A DNA stretch of 6,443 bases from Streptosporangiaceae bacterium (GTDB lineage Bacteria > Actinomycetota > Actinomycetes > Streptosporangiales > Streptosporangiaceae), in NCBI GenBank assembly GCA_030040815.1, contig JASHSZ010000128.1:1-6443 (forward strand). Direction: 5' to 3'. The position numbers and the translations under genes were made by a program. The notes under the pieces were generated by a model. The model made no database searches, was not told the DNA's origin, and saw only the letters and a program-made list of their open reading frames with translations. This document shows positions 4,007-6,443 of this stretch, in pieces; the stretch's first letter is position 1; each line of letters starts with the position of its first letter.

Positions 4007-6443
4007 TGGGACACCGCCTCGGGCGACAGCTCGACAACCTGGCGGAGTTCGGTGACCGACAGCTCGGTGAGCCAGCTCTCGCCGGTGCCGACGATGGTCT
4101 GGGCCAGCGCCTTCTTGTCCTCGATCATCCGATCGATGCGCTCCTCGACGGTACCCACGCACACGAACTTGCGGACCTGCACGTCGCGGCGCTGGCCGAT
4201 GCGGAAGGCACGGTCGGTCGCCTGGTCTTCTACGGCAGGGTTCCACCACCGGTCCACGTGAATCACGTGGCTGGCCGCGGTCAGGTTCAGTCCGGTGCCG
4301 CCCGCCTTGAGCGACAGCAGGAAGACGGCCGGTCCGGCGCCATGCTGGAAGTCCGCCACCATCTCATCACGACGCTGCTTGGCCGTGCCGCCGTGCAGGA
4401 AGTGGACCGAGCAGCCTAGCCGGGCGGCCAGGTACGGCTGCAGCATCCGGCCGAACTCCGCGTACTGGGTGAAGCAGAGCGCCCGGTCGCCGGCCTGGGT
4501 GAGCTCCTCGCAGATCTCCTCGAGCCGGGCCAGCTTCCCCGACCTGCCGTCCAGCCGGGAGCCGTCGCCGAGCAGATGCGCCGGGTGGTTGCAGACCTGC
4601 TTGAGCTTAGCCATGGTCGCCAGCACGAGGCCGCGCCGCTCGATGCCCGGCTCGGCGGCCTCGATCCGGGCCATCATGTCGTCCACCGTCGCCTGGTACA
4701 GCGACGCCTGCTCGAGCGTGAGGTTGCACCAGACCTTCATCTCCAGCTTGTCCGGCAGGTCCGCGATCACGCTGGCGTCGGTCTTCACCCGGCGCAGGAT
4801 GAACGGTCCGGTCAGCTGCCTGAGCCGGGCGGTCGCGTCGCCGTCGTGGTTGCGCTCGATCGGGATGGCGAACCGCTGCCGGAACTTCTCGGCCGGGCCG
4901 AGCAAGCCGGGGCAGGTGAACGCCATGATCGACCACAGGTCGGTCAGCCTGTTCTCGACCGGCGTCCCGGTCAGCGCGATGCGCGATGGCGCCGGGATGG
5001 CCCGCACCGCCTGCGCCTGCCGCGTGCCGGCGTTCTTGATGTTCTGGGCCTCGTCGCAGACCACCCGCGACCACGGCACCTGCGCCAGCACGTCCCGGTC
5101 GCGCACCGCAACGCCGTACGTCGTGATGACCAGGTCCGCGGCCACGACGGCCGCCGCCAGCTCGGAGCCTGCCAGCCGGTCGGCGCCGTGGTGCACGTGC
5201 ACAGACAGGCCGGGAGTGAACCTGGCTGCCTCGCGCTGCCAGTTGCCCACCAGCGACATGGGGCACACGAGCAACGTCGGCCCGGCAGGTAGGCCGCCGT
5301 CGCGCTCGGCCGCGAGCAGCGCCAGCGTCTGCGGCGACTTACCGAGTCCCATGTCGTCGGCGAGCACGGCGCCCAGGCCGAGCCGACCGAGGAACGACAG
5401 CCAGGCGAGCCCACGCTCCTGGTAGGGGCGCAGCGTGCCGCGGAACGACAGCGGCGTCCCCATCGGCTCGAGCCGGCTGTCGGCGTGGCCAGACAGCAGG
5501 TCGCTGAGCCAGCCGTCGGCGTCCACCTCGGTGACCGGCAGTTCCGCCGAGTCCTGACCGACGGCCGCCAGCACCGCCTCCCGGGCCGGCATGGTCCCGG
5601 CGCTCGCCCGCTGCAGGAAACGCAGCGCCGCTCGCAGGTGGCTCTCGTCCAGTTCGACCCACTGTCCGCGGAGCCGCACGAGCGGCACCTTGAGCCTGGC
5701 GAGCTCGGCCAGTTCATCGGCGCTGAGTGTCTGGTCACCGATCGCGAGGTCATACCGGAAGTCGACGAGGTCGGCGAGACCGAACACCGGCGCGGTCACC
5801 CCCGGCACCGCGGCGGTGCGGGATCGAGTGGTGAGCCTGAGGCCAAGCCTGGAGCGGCGCACCCAGTCGGGCAGCAGGACGCCGAATCCCGCCCCGGCCA
5901 GCAGCGGGCCCGTCTCCGTCAGGAAGCGCAGCGCGCCGCGGGTGTCAAGCGGCACGGACTCCGGCGCCGGATCTTGCAGCGCGGCGTCGAGCTCCGGGAA
6001 CAGCCTGGACGCCTTGCCGAGGCCTGCCAGCAGGTCGTCCTCGGGGTAGCCAATGCCCGCGGCGGCCCAGCCGTCTGCTGCGGCGCCGGACCAGATGTCG
6101 GCGGCGGGCAGCAGTAGGCTCGGGTCGTCGGTTGACTGCAGCGCGAGCTCGACGCGCCAGCCATCATCGTCGGCGCGCTCGGGCTGATCGTGCCCGGTCG
6201 GCCCGCTCGGCGGTTCTCCCTCGGCCTCCGGCGCTGGCTCGATGAGCCGGAAGCACGTTCGTACCGGCCCTGGCGGTTCCTGCGCGGCGTCCTGCCAGGC
6301 CCAGAGCGCGAAGGCCAGCTGCGCCGCGCTGGCTCGCTCGCGGGCGGTCACGGCGAGGCGGCCGTCCGGGCCCGTGAGCGCGGCGGCCCAGCGGTCGGTG
6401 AGCGGCGCGGCTGGGCTGGCCCGCAGCAGTGCGAAGCCGGGCA
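4003..6443 (-). CDS. SNF2-family DNA helicase/translocase ATPase (N-terminus beyond right edge)
   Basis: A Swi2/Snf2-type, ATP-driven double-stranded DNA translocase of helicase superfamily 2; 812 codons are visible. In protein order: a Pro/acidic linker and WRVELALQSTDDPSLLLPA (about 6200-6100); a block resembling the SNF2-associated DUF3670 domain (about 5920-5590, with GFGVLLPDWVRRSRLGLRL); then the ATPase core. Core motifs are LRPYQERGLAWL (Q-motif region), DDMGLGKS (5358-5335, Walker A with Lys at 5340-5338), DEAQ (5055-5044, Walker B), LTGTPVENRL (motif III), FTQYAEFGRML (motif IV), LKAGGTGLNL (motif V) and QATDRAFRIGQ (motif VI, about 4224-4192, with arginine-finger candidates). The frame has no stop up to the window edge. 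GTG 6351 is a possible but unlikely start, because relatives of this architecture (such as mycobacterial HelZ) are about 1000 residues long. The TGA at 4005-4003 overlaps the SWIM start. A DNA repair, remodelling or defence role is possible; none is shown here. Confidence 0.95.
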   Translation of the reverse strand, partial: PGFALLRASPAAPLTDRWAAALTGPDGRLAVTARERASAAQLAFALWAWQDAAQEPPGPVRTCFRLIEPAPEAEGEPPSGPTGHDQPERADDDGWRVELALQSTDDPSLLLPAADIWSGAAADGWAAAGIGYPEDDLLAGLGKASRLFPELDAALQDPAPESVPLDTRGALRFLTETGPLLAGAGFGVLLPDWVRRSRLGLRLTTRSRTAAVPGVTAPVFGLADLVDFRYDLAIGDQTLSADELAELARLKVPLVRLRGQWVELDESHLRAALRFLQRASAGTMPAREAVLAAVGQDSAELPVTEVDADGWLSDLLSGHADSRLEPMGTPLSFRGTLRPYQERGLAWLSFLGRLGLGAVLADDMGLGKSPQTLALLAAERDGGLPAGPTLLVCPMSLVGNWQREAARFTPGLSVHVHHGADRLAGSELAAAVVAADLVITTYGVAVRDRDVLAQVPWSRVVCDEAQNIKNAGTRQAQAVRAIPAPSRIALTGTPVENRLTDLWSIMAFTCPGLLGPAEKFRQRFAIPIERNHDGDATARLRQLTGPFILRRVKTDASVIADLPDKLEMKVWCNLTLEQASLYQATVDDMMARIEAAEPGIERRGLVLATMAKLKQVCNHPAHLLGDGSRLDGRSGKLARLEEICEELTQAGDRALCFTQYAEFGRMLQPYLAARLGCSVHFLHGGTAKQRRDEMVADFQHGAGPAVFLLSLKAGGTGLNLTAASHVIHVDRWWNPAVEDQATDRAFRIGQRRDVQVRKFVCVGTVEERIDRMIEDKKALAQTIVGTGESWLTELSVTELRQVVELSPEAVSQ

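Noticed and set aside
4007..4249. N-terminal extension of the SWIM protein up to an ATG at 4249
   Set aside because: The added 81 residues lie entirely within the conserved helicase C-terminal coding region, are Arg/Pro-rich and lack family likeness; the GTGA overlap at 4006 is a standard coupled start.
4295..5425. Plus-strand open frame of 376 codons opposite the SNF2 gene
   Set aside because: It is antisense to the conserved SNF2 motifs; its Ser/Arg/Pro-rich composition is a by-product of the codon bias on the other strand.
2187..6443. Calling the whole minus-strand block a phage-defence island
   Set aside because: SNF2 ATPases occur in some defence systems, but no nuclease, methyltransferase, toxin, reverse transcriptase or mobile element is visible here, and the neighbours look like ordinary metabolic genes.

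Overview
The window is GC-rich DNA with strong G/C bias at third codon positions. It carries an MMPL-family exporter, a TetR repressor and a SNF2 ATPase paired with a SWIM zinc-finger protein. Together these suggest a high-GC actinobacterium (Actinomycetota); the genus cannot be told from this sequence. All genes look intact. No RNA genes, insertion sequences, CRISPR arrays or large repeats were seen. No stretch longer than about 155 bases lacks a gene.

Left block (1-2114): an MMPL/RND-type membrane transporter runs leftward out of the window, so only its N-terminal 399 codons are visible. It is divergent from a TetR-family regulator. The 154-bp spacer is much more AT-rich than its surroundings and holds clear inverted repeats: three alternating GTAAA/TTTAC half-sites at 8-nt steps, plus a GCTAA-N5-TTAGC palindrome. 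The simplest reading is an efflux or lipid-export pump under local TetR control, with the regulator also repressing itself.

Right block (2187-6443): four genes on the minus strand, read from right to left. They are a large SNF2-family helicase/ATPase (its N-terminus lies beyond the right edge), a SWIM zinc-finger protein overlapping it by 4 nt, then after 76 nt a GNAT acetyltransferase, and 10 nt later a single-domain rhodanese. SNF2 and SWIM are almost certainly co-translated and probably act together on DNA. GNAT and rhodanese form a second tight pair that may or may not share the transcript. The block ends convergently with tetR, and a small GC-rich hairpin lies in the 72-bp gap.

The least understood part is the SNF2-SWIM pair. 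The families are recognisable, but the biological role in bacteria is poorly defined, and nothing visible here proves a defence or repair function.
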